From Methyloversatilis sp. (GTDB taxonomy: Bacteria > Pseudomonadota > Gammaproteobacteria > Burkholderiales > Rhodocyclaceae), in contig JAGNYW010000003.1 of assembly GCA_017984755.1 (NCBI GenBank), positions 1 to 64,000 on the forward strand: a stretch of 64,000 bases of DNA. The letters run 5' to 3'. The notes under the pieces are model-generated. The model saw only the letters and a program-made list of their open reading frames with translations. It was not told the DNA's origin and did not search any database. Below are positions 1 to 8,577 of the stretch, piece after piece (position 1 is the first letter of the stretch; the number at the start of each line of letters is the position of its first letter). Made by a program: the position numbers and the translations under genes.

Positions 1-572
1 AGGATATACACCGAGGAGCAATGGCGCAATCCGGACGACTGTCCCGCACCGCATGTCGAGGAGCTTATCTCCCGATGTCGCGAACCGATCGCCTGCAGGC
101 CCTCAAGACATTGCTCAGTCCACACACCGCCATGTCGTTCGACCGTCTGCAGTCGGAACGTGAGGTACCGACGTCGGCGCCGTTGCCGGAAGCGACACCC
201 AGAAAAGGCCTTCAATACCGTGGACGCACGCCGCGTCGGTCATTTCTTGCAGGTTCATCCTGTGAGCCTGTCGGGGCGCACGCTGCACACCGCACATCGC
301 AATGACGAAGGATGATCCTGCATCAGCTCCGGCACCGAGCAATGAAGATCGGGCAAATGCCATCGTCCAAACTGCCGAGGGCAACCCGCCATGCTGCGGC
401 GTTACCATGTCACCCCGTTCGAGACACGCTTCGAACGCCGGTCGGATGTTACGAACCGACCGAGCCGCCTGCAGCCGCGGCGCGAGTTCTTCTACGCACC
501 ATGATGGCAGAACACCTGATTGCCCCCACCGGCAAGGGACACGTCGCGAAACGGTTGCAAGGACACAACTGA
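1..572. other. Stretch with no confident gene at the edge of a decayed defence island
   Basis: Several short overlapping ORFs occur in different frames, none with a recognisable domain or consistent codon bias. Frame 1 from base 1 opens in a protein-like way (RIYTEEQWRNPDDC) and stops at 313-315, so it may be the tail of a gene that begins outside the window. A frame-3 ORF (312-572) stops at 570-572, directly before the ATG at 573 of the helicase remnant, so it could be the end of an upstream operon gene. Frames break repeatedly, which fits decayed DNA. Confidence 0.35.
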
Positions 573-1479
573 ATGCAGCAACCCCTGACACAGCACCAAA
601 GCCTCTACTACGCGTGGCTGCTGACCCGACGTGCAGCGGGCGACAGCGTGGAGTCGCTCGCATCCACCCTTGTTGACTCGCAGGTTCGTGTTGCAGCGCG
701 TGCCCGCCAGCGCCTTGCATGATGTTGAGCTTGGGAGGTATGAACTACCTCGCCGATCCGGCGATGCCCACCTCTATCGTATCGGCCATCCCCTCGCCGA
801 ATGGGTGACGGAGCAGGCCAAGCACCGTGAGTTGCCCCGCACGAAGCTGGTGTTCGATTACAAGGCCTACGGCACGCAGATCAGCACGCTCAAACCCTGT
901 CGCGGCAAGACCGGCTGGCTGACCCTGAAGCTGGTGTCTGTTGAAGCGCTCGGCAACCTGGAACAACGCCTGCTGGTGGCTGCCGTTACTTCAGACGGCG
1001 ATGTGCTGGAAGAAGACGACCCCGAAAAGCTGCTTCGCCTGCCCGCGCATGCGCGGGCGGCGGAACATGTCGATGTCGATGTCTCCGCCCTCATCGAAGA
1101 CATGTCGGCGCGCAAGTCCGCAGTGCTCCGGGAAATCAACCAGCGCAACCTGAGCTACTTCGAGCTGGAGGTCCAGAAGCTGGATGCATGGGCGGATGAC
1201 CTGAAGCTGGGTATCGAGCAAGAGATCAAGGAGCTTGATCGCCAGATCAAGGAGGTGCGCCGCACCGCGGCGGTTGCGCCCACATTGGAAGAAAAGCTGT
1301 CGTGGCAGAAACAGCAACGCGAACTCGAAGACCAGCGCAGCAAGCTCCGGCGAGAGCTCTTCAGTCGCCAGGACGCCATCGAGTCCGAACGCAACGAGCT
1401 GATCAATGAGCTCGAAACCAAGCTGCGGCAGGACGTGCAGGAACAAACCCTCTTCACCGTTGAATGGGAGTTGGTGTGA
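573..1479 (+). pseudogene. SNF2/DEAD-type defence helicase with a large internal deletion
   Basis: Two pieces of one helicase family lie back to back in different frames. ATG 573 opens a 49-codon frame (MQQPLTQHQSLYYAWLLTRR, then ESLASTLVDSQV) that matches, from memory, the N-terminus of SNF2-type helicases found in methylase-linked defence loci. At about 682-690 the match moves to frame 1 and continues as the family's C-terminus: RFVLQRVPASALHDVELGRY, a beta-rich segment, then a long charged coiled coil (KLDAWADDLKLG, EIKELDRQIKEVRRTA) ending TLFTVEWELV. Walker A, DEAD/DEAH and the helicase C-terminal motifs are all absent. The usual length is about 900-1000 residues, so some 600-700 residues appear lost. 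The frame change excludes a functional enzyme. The frame-1 part alone can be read from ATG 631 as 282 codons, but its first 16 codons look spurious. Confidence 0.75.
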
Positions 1480-1559
1480 TCATGCGTCGGCTCAATGGGC
1501 TTGGTCACTCGGTTAACGACGCGCACATCGTGCGTGGCAAGAATTTTGGAGGTTGAGAG

Positions 1560-2546
1560 ATGGCGAGCGGAAAATTGCTGCGACAGCTCATCAAGTCAGG
1601 AACGCTAGGCGATGCGGCGAGTTTTCGGTCGGCGTCCGAGGCGGTCATCAAGGAAGAGCGGGAAAAGAACCATCACCTGCTCGCCAATGATCTTGAGCGT
1701 CTGCTCTACGGCGGGCAGAGCATCACTTGTAACGGTGCCCGCAAGTTTCAGGGCATTTCCGACCTGCCGACCAACAAGGACAGTGGCCTGGCGCTGCTAG
1801 AAGAACGCGCGGTCGTGCGTGAGGAGAAGGACATCGTCTTGTCCGACGCTACGCAGTCCGCGCTCGACGAGATACTCATGGAGCACAACCGGGCCGACAC
1901 GCTGCGCTCATACGGCATGCAGCCTGCGCAGAGGCTCCTGTTTTGCGGACCGCCCGGTTGCGGGAAGACATTGGCGGCGGAGGTCATTGCCCACGCACTG
2001 TCGATGCCGCTTGTGCTCGTTCGCCTGGACTCGGTCATTTCATCGTTTCTTGGTGAAACGGCTGCCAACCTCCGCAAAGTTTTCGACTACATCGCGCAGC
2101 AGCCTGTCGTCGCGCTGTTCGATGAGTTCGACGCACTCACGAAGGATCGCGGGGATAGCGCAGACCATGGCGAGCTCAAGCGTTCCGTCAATGCGGTTCT
2201 GCAGATGATGGACAGCTATCGGGGCGAGAGCATCCTCATTGCCACCACCAACTACGAAACCTTGCTCGACAAGGCAGTGTGGAGGCGCTTCGATGAAGTC
2301 GTACGTTTCGAAATGCCGAACCTGGAGCAGATCAAACGCCTGCTTGCGCTAAAGCTATCCGGCATCCGACGCAACTTTGAGCCCGAGGACGGTCAAGTGG
2401 CGTCGCTGTTCAAGGGTATGTCTCACGCCGACATCGAACGGGTTCTTCGGCGCGCAATCAAGGAAATGATCTTGTCTGGCCGTGAGTTCATGGAAAAAAG
2501 CCATCTGGATACAGCCCTTGCCCGCGAGTACCGGCATAAGAACTAA
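1560..2546 (+). CDS. ietA: AAA-family ATPase, IetA-like
   Basis: This is a 328-residue AAA+ ATPase. Walker A is GPPGCGKT (130-137), Walker B is VVALFDEFD (183-191), sensor 1 is ATTN (228-231), and an arginine-rich WRRFDE segment follows. A GGAGG ribosome site precedes the ATG. The next gene begins 17 bases downstream with a region recognised as the N-terminus of IetS, the S8 protease that pairs with this ATPase in the two-gene IetAS system (plasmid stability and exclusion, phage defence). The ATPase looks complete, but its partner has lost its catalytic domain, so the pair is probably not functional. The family assignment rests on motif order and the neighbour; other defence AAA ATPases share the same core. 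Confidence 0.75.
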   Translation: MASGKLLRQLIKSGTLGDAASFRSASEAVIKEEREKNHHLLANDLERLLYGGQSITCNGARKFQGISDLPTNKDSGLALLEERAVVREEKDIVLSDATQSALDEILMEHNRADTLRSYGMQPAQRLLFCGPPGCGKTLAAEVIAHALSMPLVLVRLDSVISSFLGETAANLRKVFDYIAQQPVVALFDEFDALTKDRGDSADHGELKRSVNAVLQMMDSYRGESILIATTNYETLLDKAVWRRFDEVVRFEMPNLEQIKRLLALKLSGIRRNFEPEDGQVASLFKGMSHADIERVLRRAIKEMILSGREFMEKSHLDTALAREYRHKN

Positions 2547-2563
2547 ACGATGGAGGGGGAGGC

Positions 2564-4258
2564 ATGGCCTATGAACACCTGCGTCTAGAGCGGGAAGCAC
2601 CGATCAATCCCCGACATCCAAGAAGATTTGGGGGCAGCTTCAAACCGGACGACCCACGCGCTTATGGTGTAGTGCTTGGGCAAAGGCTCCAGGCAGCGAA
2701 GGCACGCATCGCCGATCCAGCCCAAGCCGACATCGGCGGTTTCGATGAGCGCAAGCTGCTAAAGATCCGACTGCATGCCGGGGACAAAAGTGTTCCCCCC
2801 TTCGATGCCATCCCCGGCGTGGAGATCGTCAGTCAAGAAGACGAATCCGTAGTGCTGGCTTTCGCCACCGATGAAGGTTTGAGTGAGTTCGAACGCCGCT
2901 TGACTGCACTGGCGCGCGATGGCGTTGTCACGCGCAAAGAGCTTCTGTTCGCCGTCGAAGACTTCGATCACTGGACACCGGAAGAACGCAAGGGCAATGC
3001 CCTGCGCGACCACGGATTTCCTGCGGCAGCCACCTTCACACTCGACATCGAGCTATGGCCTCAGGAGCGGCAAGACAAGCGACAGGCCATGGTTCGCGCC
3101 TTTGTGGCCTGGCAGCAGGAACTGAGCATCGAGAAGCTGGATGAGATTCAGCAAGGAGATTCAGGCGATGGTCGTGACACGGCAACCGCTTGCGGTGGGA
3201 GACACTTCCGACCGAACCAAATGTACAAGATTCACACTCCGGGAGGAGCCGAACACTATCCACCCAAAGGCAGGTGCTGGGTCACAATCGAAAGTGAGTA
3301 TCAGCGCCTATTGGCCGAAGGACGAATGTGGTTTGGTTCTGATGGGCGGGGAGTTCCTCGAAAGAAGACCTATCTGAATGAACAAGAGGGTCGGATGTCG
3401 TGGACTTGGTGGCCGAATGACGAAGTTGGGAACACGCAAGAGTCGAAGAAGGAAATCATTTCTCTTTTTGGCCCAGAGAACGTATTTGACACGCCAAAAC
3501 CTGAAAGGCTAGTCCATCGGATTCTTCACATCGCCACCAACCCCGGCGACCTTGTACTTGACTCCTTCGCCGGCTCCGGCACCACGGGTGCCGTGGCGCA
3601 CAAGATGGGCCGTCGCTGGATCATGGTGGAGTTGGGGGAGCACTGCCACACGCATGTCATTCCGCGCATGAAGAAGGTAATCGACGGCGAGGACGGGGGC
3701 GGCGTCACCGAAGCGGTCGAGTGGAAGGGCGGCGGCGGCTTCCGCTACTACAAGCTCGCGCCCAGCCTGATCGTGAACGACCGCTGGGGCAATCCGGTGA
3801 TCAACCCGGACTACAACGCGGCGCAACTGGCCGAGGCACTGGCGAAGCTGGAAGGCTTCAGCTATGCCCCGTCGGAGCTGCAGTGGTGGCAACACGGCCA
3901 TTCGAGCGAGCGCGATTTCATCTATGTCACGACGCAGAACCTGTCGGCCGAACAACTGCAGGCGCTGTCGGATGAAGTCGGCAGCGACCAAAGCCTGCTG
4001 GTGTGCTGCGCCGCCTTTCACGGGGTGAGCGCCGCCGCGGCGGCCGAGCGCTGGCCCAACCTGACGCTGAAGAAGATTCCGAAGATGGTGCTGGCCCGCT
4101 GCGAGTGGGGCCACGACGACTACAGCCTGAATGTAGCGAACCTGCCGATGGCGCAGCCCGAAGAAGCGCAGCACGCGCCCCGCCCCGCTCCCGGCGGGAG
4201 AGGGAAAAAAGCCGCCGCGATGCCCGATCTGTTCGGCGACGACGGGGAGGCGACGTGA
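2564..4258 (+). CDS. Chimeric ORF: IetS-like protease N-terminus fused to the C-terminus of a type III-like DNA methyltransferase
   Basis: The ORF has 564 residues in one open frame but two origins. Residues 1 to about 195 (MAYEHLRLEREAPINPRHPR, then IPGVEIVSQEDESVVLAFA and FDHWTPEERKGNALR) match, from memory, the N-terminal region of IetS-type S8 peptidases. The Asp-His-Ser subtilisin domain that should follow is absent. From about residue 210 (HFRPNQMYKI, YPPKGRCW, GRMWFG, WTWWPNDEVG) it is the C-terminal half of a beta-class N6-adenine methyltransferase, with SAM motif I as DSFAGSGTTG at about residue 330. The catalytic DPPY motif, which lies N-terminal in this class, is missing. Neither activity is expected. 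The join falls near 3150-3190. About 3190-3530 looks less GC-rich than its flanks. The ORF overlaps the next gene by one base (TGATG). Confidence 0.7.
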   Translation: MAYEHLRLEREAPINPRHPRRFGGSFKPDDPRAYGVVLGQRLQAAKARIADPAQADIGGFDERKLLKIRLHAGDKSVPPFDAIPGVEIVSQEDESVVLAFATDEGLSEFERRLTALARDGVVTRKELLFAVEDFDHWTPEERKGNALRDHGFPAAATFTLDIELWPQERQDKRQAMVRAFVAWQQELSIEKLDEIQQGDSGDGRDTATACGGRHFRPNQMYKIHTPGGAEHYPPKGRCWVTIESEYQRLLAEGRMWFGSDGRGVPRKKTYLNEQEGRMSWTWWPNDEVGNTQESKKEIISLFGPENVFDTPKPERLVHRILHIATNPGDLVLDSFAGSGTTGAVAHKMGRRWIMVELGEHCHTHVIPRMKKVIDGEDGGGVTEAVEWKGGGGFRYYKLAPSLIVNDRWGNPVINPDYNAAQLAEALAKLEGFSYAPSELQWWQHGHSSERDFIYVTTQNLSAEQLQALSDEVGSDQSLLVCCAAFHGVSAAAAAERWPNLTLKKIPKMVLARCEWGHDDYSLNVANLPMAQPEEAQHAPRPAPGGRGKKAAAMPDLFGDDGEAT

Positions 4259-5346
4259 TGGCGAAAAACCCGGTGGACGCCGCTGCCCTTCCGGCCGATT
4301 ACGCCGCTTGGCTGGGGGACATCAAAAGCCGCGTGACGGCGGCGCGTCAGCGTGCCGCGCTGGCCGCCAACGCGGAGTTGATCGAACTGTATTGGCAGAT
4401 TGGCCGGGACATTCTGGAACGGCAGGCGCAACAGGGCTGGGGCAGCAAGGTGATCGAGCGGCTGGCGCGGGATTTGCGCGAAGCCTTTCCGGAAGTGAAG
4501 GGTTTCTCTCGCGCCAACCTGATGTATATGCGGGCTTTCGCCGAGGCGTGGGGTGAGGCTGAAATCGTCCAACAGACTGTTGGACGATTGCCCTGGGGGC
4601 ACAACGTGCTGCTGCTGACGCGGGTGAAAGACGCGTCGTTGCGCCAGCGGTATGCCGAGCAGGCCATCGCCGAGGGCTGGTCGCGCGCCACGCTGGAAGT
4701 GAGCATCCGCAACCACCTGCACGAGCGGCTGGGCAAGGCGGTGACCAACTTCGAAACACGCCTGCCCGCGCCGAATTCGCACCTGGCGCATGAAACGCTG
4801 AAAGACCCCTATCTGTTCGATTTTCTGGGGCTGGGCGACGAGGCGCACGAGCGGGAAATCGAGAACGCGCTGGTCCGGCATGTCACGCGCTTTCTGCTGG
4901 AGCTGGGCAGCGGCTTTGCCTTTGTCGGGCAGCAGTACCGGCTGCAGGTGAGCGACAAAGAGTTCTTCATCGATCTGCTTTTCTATCACACGCGGCTCAA
5001 GTGCCATGTGGTGGTGGAACTGAAGGCCACCGAGTTCAAGCCCGAACATGCCGGGCAGTTGAATTTCTATCTGACCGCGGTGGATCGGCAGATCAAGGCA
5101 GCCGACGATAACCCCACCATCGGCCTGCTGCTGTGCAAGACCCAGGACCGGCTGGTGGCGGAATATGCACTCTCCGGCATGGACAAGCCCATTGGCGTGG
5201 CGGAGTACCAGTTGGTCCGGGCGCTGCCGGACACCCTGGCCACGAAGCTGCCGACGGTGGAAGAACTGGAGAGCGAGTTCGCGGACGGGCCGAGTGCCCG
5301 GGACGTGCGGATCGCCGACATCGACGACAAGGAAGGTGAAGCATGA
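4258..5346 (+). CDS. YhcG/DUF1016-family PD-(D/E)XK nuclease
   Basis: This 362-residue protein starts at the ATG overlapping the stop of the preceding ORF, which indicates translational coupling. The N-terminal half carries the DUF1016 signature (ELYWQIGRDI, GFSRANLMYMR, LPWGHNVLLL, GWSRATLEVSI). The C-terminal half holds a PD-(D/E)XK nuclease core: Asp239 in FFIDLLFYH, Glu254 and Lys256 in VVVELKATEF, and Gln267. The family is common in restriction and other defence loci, often beside methylases, and its exact role is not settled. A frame continuing upstream to 4003 is not used because it overlaps the methylase tail. All expected nuclease residues are present. Confidence 0.85.
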   Translation: MAKNPVDAAALPADYAAWLGDIKSRVTAARQRAALAANAELIELYWQIGRDILERQAQQGWGSKVIERLARDLREAFPEVKGFSRANLMYMRAFAEAWGEAEIVQQTVGRLPWGHNVLLLTRVKDASLRQRYAEQAIAEGWSRATLEVSIRNHLHERLGKAVTNFETRLPAPNSHLAHETLKDPYLFDFLGLGDEAHEREIENALVRHVTRFLLELGSGFAFVGQQYRLQVSDKEFFIDLLFYHTRLKCHVVVELKATEFKPEHAGQLNFYLTAVDRQIKAADDNPTIGLLLCKTQDRLVAEYALSGMDKPIGVAEYQLVRALPDTLATKLPTVEELESEFADGPSARDVRIADIDDKEGEA

Positions 5347-8078
5347 ACGCCCGCGTGCAGAACCACATCACGGGCCGTTTGTCGCTGCGTCCGCCGCAGG
5401 CGGAGTCGCTGGCCCGACTGAAGCAGGCACTGGATGCCGCGCCGGAAATGCTGGCACACGACCAGGACGTGAGCGCCATCCTCGCCACATTGAAAGCGCA
5501 GTTCCCCACGCTGAACGACTTCGAGCGCGAGTTTCCGTCGCTGTGCTTCGCGCTGGCCACCGGCGTGGGCAAGACGCGCCTGATGGGGGCCTTCGTCGCC
5601 TACCTGCATCTGGCCCACGGCATCAACAACTTCTTCGTGCTGGCGCCCAACCTGACGATCTACAACAAGCTGATCGCCGACTTCACGCCGAACACGCCCA
5701 AGTACGTGTTCAAGGGCATTGCCGAGTTCGCCCAGCAGCCGCCGCTCATCATCACCGGCGACAACTACGACCAGACGGGGGCGGCGGTGACGGATGCGCC
5801 GGCGGGTTTCGCCCACGATGTGCGCATCAACATCTTCAACATTTCCAAGATCAACTCCGAGGTCAGGGGCGGCAAGGAACCGCGCATCAAGCGCATGAAA
5901 GAGGTGCTGGGCGACAGCTACTTCAACCATCTGGCCAATCTGACCGACCTCGTGCTGCTGATGGACGAGTCGCACCGCTACCGGGCGAGTGCCGGGGTGC
6001 GGTCGATCAACGAACTGAAACCGCTGTTCGGGCTGGAGGTCACCGCCACGCCCTTTGTGGAATCCGCGCGCGGCCCGGTGCCGTTCAGGAATGTGGTGAT
6101 GGACTACCCGCTGGCGCGGGCGATGGAAGATGGCTTCGTCAAGGAGCCCGCCGTCGTGACCCAGCGCAATTTCGATGCGCGGGCGCACGCACCCGAAGAG
6201 ATCGAGCAGATCAAGCTGGAAGACGGCGTGCGCCTGCACGAAAGCACCAAGGTCGAACTGCTCACCTACGCGCGCGAGAACGGCGTGCCGGCGGTGAAGC
6301 CCTTCATGCTCGTGATCGCGCGGGACACGACCCACGCGTCGCAGCTCAAGACGCTGATCGAGTCTTCCGCCTTCTACGAGGGGCGCTACGCGGGCAAGGT
6401 GATCCAGGTGGACTCCAGCCGCAGCGGCGCGGAAGAGGAGGACATGATCGCCCGGCTGCTCGCGGTGGAAAGCGTGAACGAGCCGACCGAAATCGTCATC
6501 CACGTCAACATGCTCAAAGAGGGCTGGGACGTGACCAACCTCTACACCATCGTGCCTCTGCGCGCGGCGAATGCGCGCACGCTGATCGAGCAGTCCATCG
6601 GCCGCGGTCTGCGCCTGCCCTACGGCAAGCGCACGGGCGTGGCGGCAGTGGACCGCCTCAACATCGTGGCGCATGACAAATTTCAGGAAATCATCGACGA
6701 GGCCAATCGGGGCGATTCGCCGATCCGGCTGAAGCAGGTGATCCTGGAGCCGCCGAACGATGACGACAGGAAGGTGAGCGTCCAGGTCGGCTCCGGTGCG
6801 ATGACACGGCTGGGGCTCACGGAAGCGCCGCCCATCGTCACCCATCCGGCACACGCGGGCGCAGCGCCTGCAAGTGCCGCACCTGCGCCCGTGTTCGCAA
6901 CGGAGCGCGAGCGCCACGCTGCGCGCGTGGTGATGGATGTGATCGGCACCTACGAGGTAAAGCGCGATCTCGTACCGACCAGCAGTGCGCTGCTCAACCC
7001 GGAGGTGCAATCGGCCATCCTGGCTGAAGTGACCGAAAGGCTGAAGCCCGCCCAGGGCGAATTGCTGGCTGGGGCGGATGATGGAGTGCCTGCGCTTGAT
7101 CTGTCGGCTGTGGTGTCAAAGACCACCGAGATCGTCGTCCAGCAGACCATCGACATTCCCCGAATCGCGGTGGTGCCCACGGGTGAAGTCACGACCGGCT
7201 TCCACCCGTTCAAGCTCGGTGCGCTGCCGAATTTCCAGCCGGGCCAGCGCGAGATCGTGGGGCAGGAACTGCGCACCAACCAGCAATTCACGATGAGCCG
7301 TCAGGCAGGCATCAGGGAACAGCGCTTCGAAGACTACATCGTCAAGAAGTTGATCGACTACGACGACATCGATTACTTCACTCAGGCGGAGCTGCTGTAT
7401 GACCTGGCGGGTCAGGCGGTTGCTCGCTACCAGGCGCAGAACTACTCGGAGAGCGAGCTTCACGAGGTGTTCGACACCTATGGCGCAGAGCTGGCGCGGC
7501 TGATTCGTGCCGAAATGCTGGCGCATTTCTGGGAAGAAGCCACCGACTACGAGGTGCAGGTGAGCCGGGGCTTCACCGAACTCAAGCCCTGCAACTACAC
7601 CGCGGTCGCCGGGCAGACGGCACACCATTACCGGGAAACAGTCACCGAGCCGGGCAAGATCAAACAGATGCTGTTTGGCGGCTTTGCGCGCTGTATGTAC
7701 CCGCTGCAGAAATTCGATTCGGACACCGAGCGGCGTTTCGCAATCATCCTCGAACGCGATGCGCTGAAGTGGTTCAAGCCCGCCAAGGGCCAGTTCCGGA
7801 TCTACTACAAGCTGGGCAGCGAACAGCCGGAATACATCCCCGACTTCGTGGCCGAGGCCGATTCGATGATCTTCATGGTCGAGACCAAGGCGCGGGGCGA
7901 CATCGACACGCAGGAAGTGCAGGCCAAGGCTGCCGCCGCCGCGAAATGGTGCAGGCATGCGTCGGAGCACGCGGCGACTGTCGGCGGCAAGCCATGGCGC
8001 TATGTCCTCGTGCCGCATGACGACATCGCTGAATCAAGGCGACTGGACGACTTCCTGCGATTAGAAGTGAAGGATTGA
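5343..8078 (+). CDS. Type III restriction enzyme Res-like helicase-nuclease
   Basis: This 911-residue superfamily 2 protein overlaps the stop of the nuclease gene (ATGA). Walker A is ATGVGKT (73-79), the DEAD-box equivalent is LLMDESHRYR (DESH 208-211), and the helicase C-terminal motif is IEQSIGRGLRLPYG. The C-terminus has a PD-(D/E)XK-like core (IPDFVAEADSMIFMVETKAR, with D and ExK). Type III Res subunits cut DNA only together with a Mod methyltransferase. The only methylase sequence nearby is the truncated chimera upstream, so this enzyme may have no partner unless one is encoded elsewhere. Length and motifs look intact. Confidence 0.85.
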   Translation: MNARVQNHITGRLSLRPPQAESLARLKQALDAAPEMLAHDQDVSAILATLKAQFPTLNDFEREFPSLCFALATGVGKTRLMGAFVAYLHLAHGINNFFVLAPNLTIYNKLIADFTPNTPKYVFKGIAEFAQQPPLIITGDNYDQTGAAVTDAPAGFAHDVRINIFNISKINSEVRGGKEPRIKRMKEVLGDSYFNHLANLTDLVLLMDESHRYRASAGVRSINELKPLFGLEVTATPFVESARGPVPFRNVVMDYPLARAMEDGFVKEPAVVTQRNFDARAHAPEEIEQIKLEDGVRLHESTKVELLTYARENGVPAVKPFMLVIARDTTHASQLKTLIESSAFYEGRYAGKVIQVDSSRSGAEEEDMIARLLAVESVNEPTEIVIHVNMLKEGWDVTNLYTIVPLRAANARTLIEQSIGRGLRLPYGKRTGVAAVDRLNIVAHDKFQEIIDEANRGDSPIRLKQVILEPPNDDDRKVSVQVGSGAMTRLGLTEAPPIVTHPAHAGAAPASAAPAPVFATERERHAARVVMDVIGTYEVKRDLVPTSSALLNPEVQSAILAEVTERLKPAQGELLAGADDGVPALDLSAVVSKTTEIVVQQTIDIPRIAVVPTGEVTTGFHPFKLGALPNFQPGQREIVGQELRTNQQFTMSRQAGIREQRFEDYIVKKLIDYDDIDYFTQAELLYDLAGQAVARYQAQNYSESELHEVFDTYGAELARLIRAEMLAHFWEEATDYEVQVSRGFTELKPCNYTAVAGQTAHHYRETVTEPGKIKQMLFGGFARCMYPLQKFDSDTERRFAIILERDALKWFKPAKGQFRIYYKLGSEQPEYIPDFVAEADSMIFMVETKARGDIDTQEVQAKAAAAAKWCRHASEHAATVGGKPWRYVLVPHDDIAESRRLDDFLRLEVKD

Positions 8079-8149
8079 CTTAAATCAGTGCCCGACGCGA
8101 TCAGCGCGACTTCGACGCAGGGCCGAATTCAGCGTCACCGGAGAAAGCC

Positions 8150-8488
8150 ATGAAGACATTCACCGCCCGCAGCTTGAAAAGACACGCTCACAAGCTGGTC
8201 CAGCGTGCGCAGGACGGTCGCTTGTCGGTGGTGATGAACAACGGCTCGCCGGCATTCGTCGCCGTTCCGTTCGATGCGGGTGTGTTGCGTGAGGACACGG
8301 TCACTGCGCTGGCGATGCGCCTGTTCGATGAGGAACGCGTGTCCCTGGGCAAGGCTGCCCGGATGGCGAAGCTATCCGTGGGGGAAATGACGGACGCGCT
8401 CGGCCGTCACGGCATCGCCGTCATCCGGACCGGCGCTGACGAACTTCAGCGCTCGCTGGAGGAGTTCAGCGAGATGAAGTCCGGCTGA
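8150..8488 (+). CDS. Antitoxin-like protein: Phd/YefM-like N-terminus joined to a UPF0175-like C-terminus
   Basis: This is a 112-residue protein with a GGAGAAAG ribosome site. Residues 1-45 resemble the Phd/YefM N-terminal fold (FTARSLKRHAHKLVQRAQDG, then NNGSPAFVAVPF). Residues 50-95 (TALAMRLFDEERVSLGKAAR, MAKLSVGEMTDALGRHGI) match the UPF0175 family, usually the first gene of a pair with a PIN-type toxin. No toxin follows: the next gene is fic on the opposite strand. It may be a solitary antitoxin or a regulator. The assignment is from recalled family patterns. Confidence 0.6.
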   Translation: MKTFTARSLKRHAHKLVQRAQDGRLSVVMNNGSPAFVAVPFDAGVLREDTVTALAMRLFDEERVSLGKAARMAKLSVGEMTDALGRHGIAVIRTGADELQRSLEEFSEMKSG

Positions 8489-8577
8489 ACGAACGGTTAC
8501 AGGCAACAGTCTGCGGCCGGGACGGAGAGCCACGGGCGGAGACCGCCGTCCGGGCCTGACGCTCGTGAGCAGCGCTT

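Noticed and set aside
5067..7010. Long minus-strand frame (647 codons) opposite the YhcG and Res genes
   Set aside because: It is an arginine- and histidine-rich antisense product without motifs; the plus-strand genes overlap properly and carry catalytic residues.
8535..8547. GGCGG-AGA-CCGCC hairpin between the antitoxin and fic genes as a terminator
   Set aside because: The stem is short with an imperfect outer extension (GGCCGGGACGG / CCGTCCGGGCC) and no T-run; it could serve the convergent genes but the evidence is too thin.
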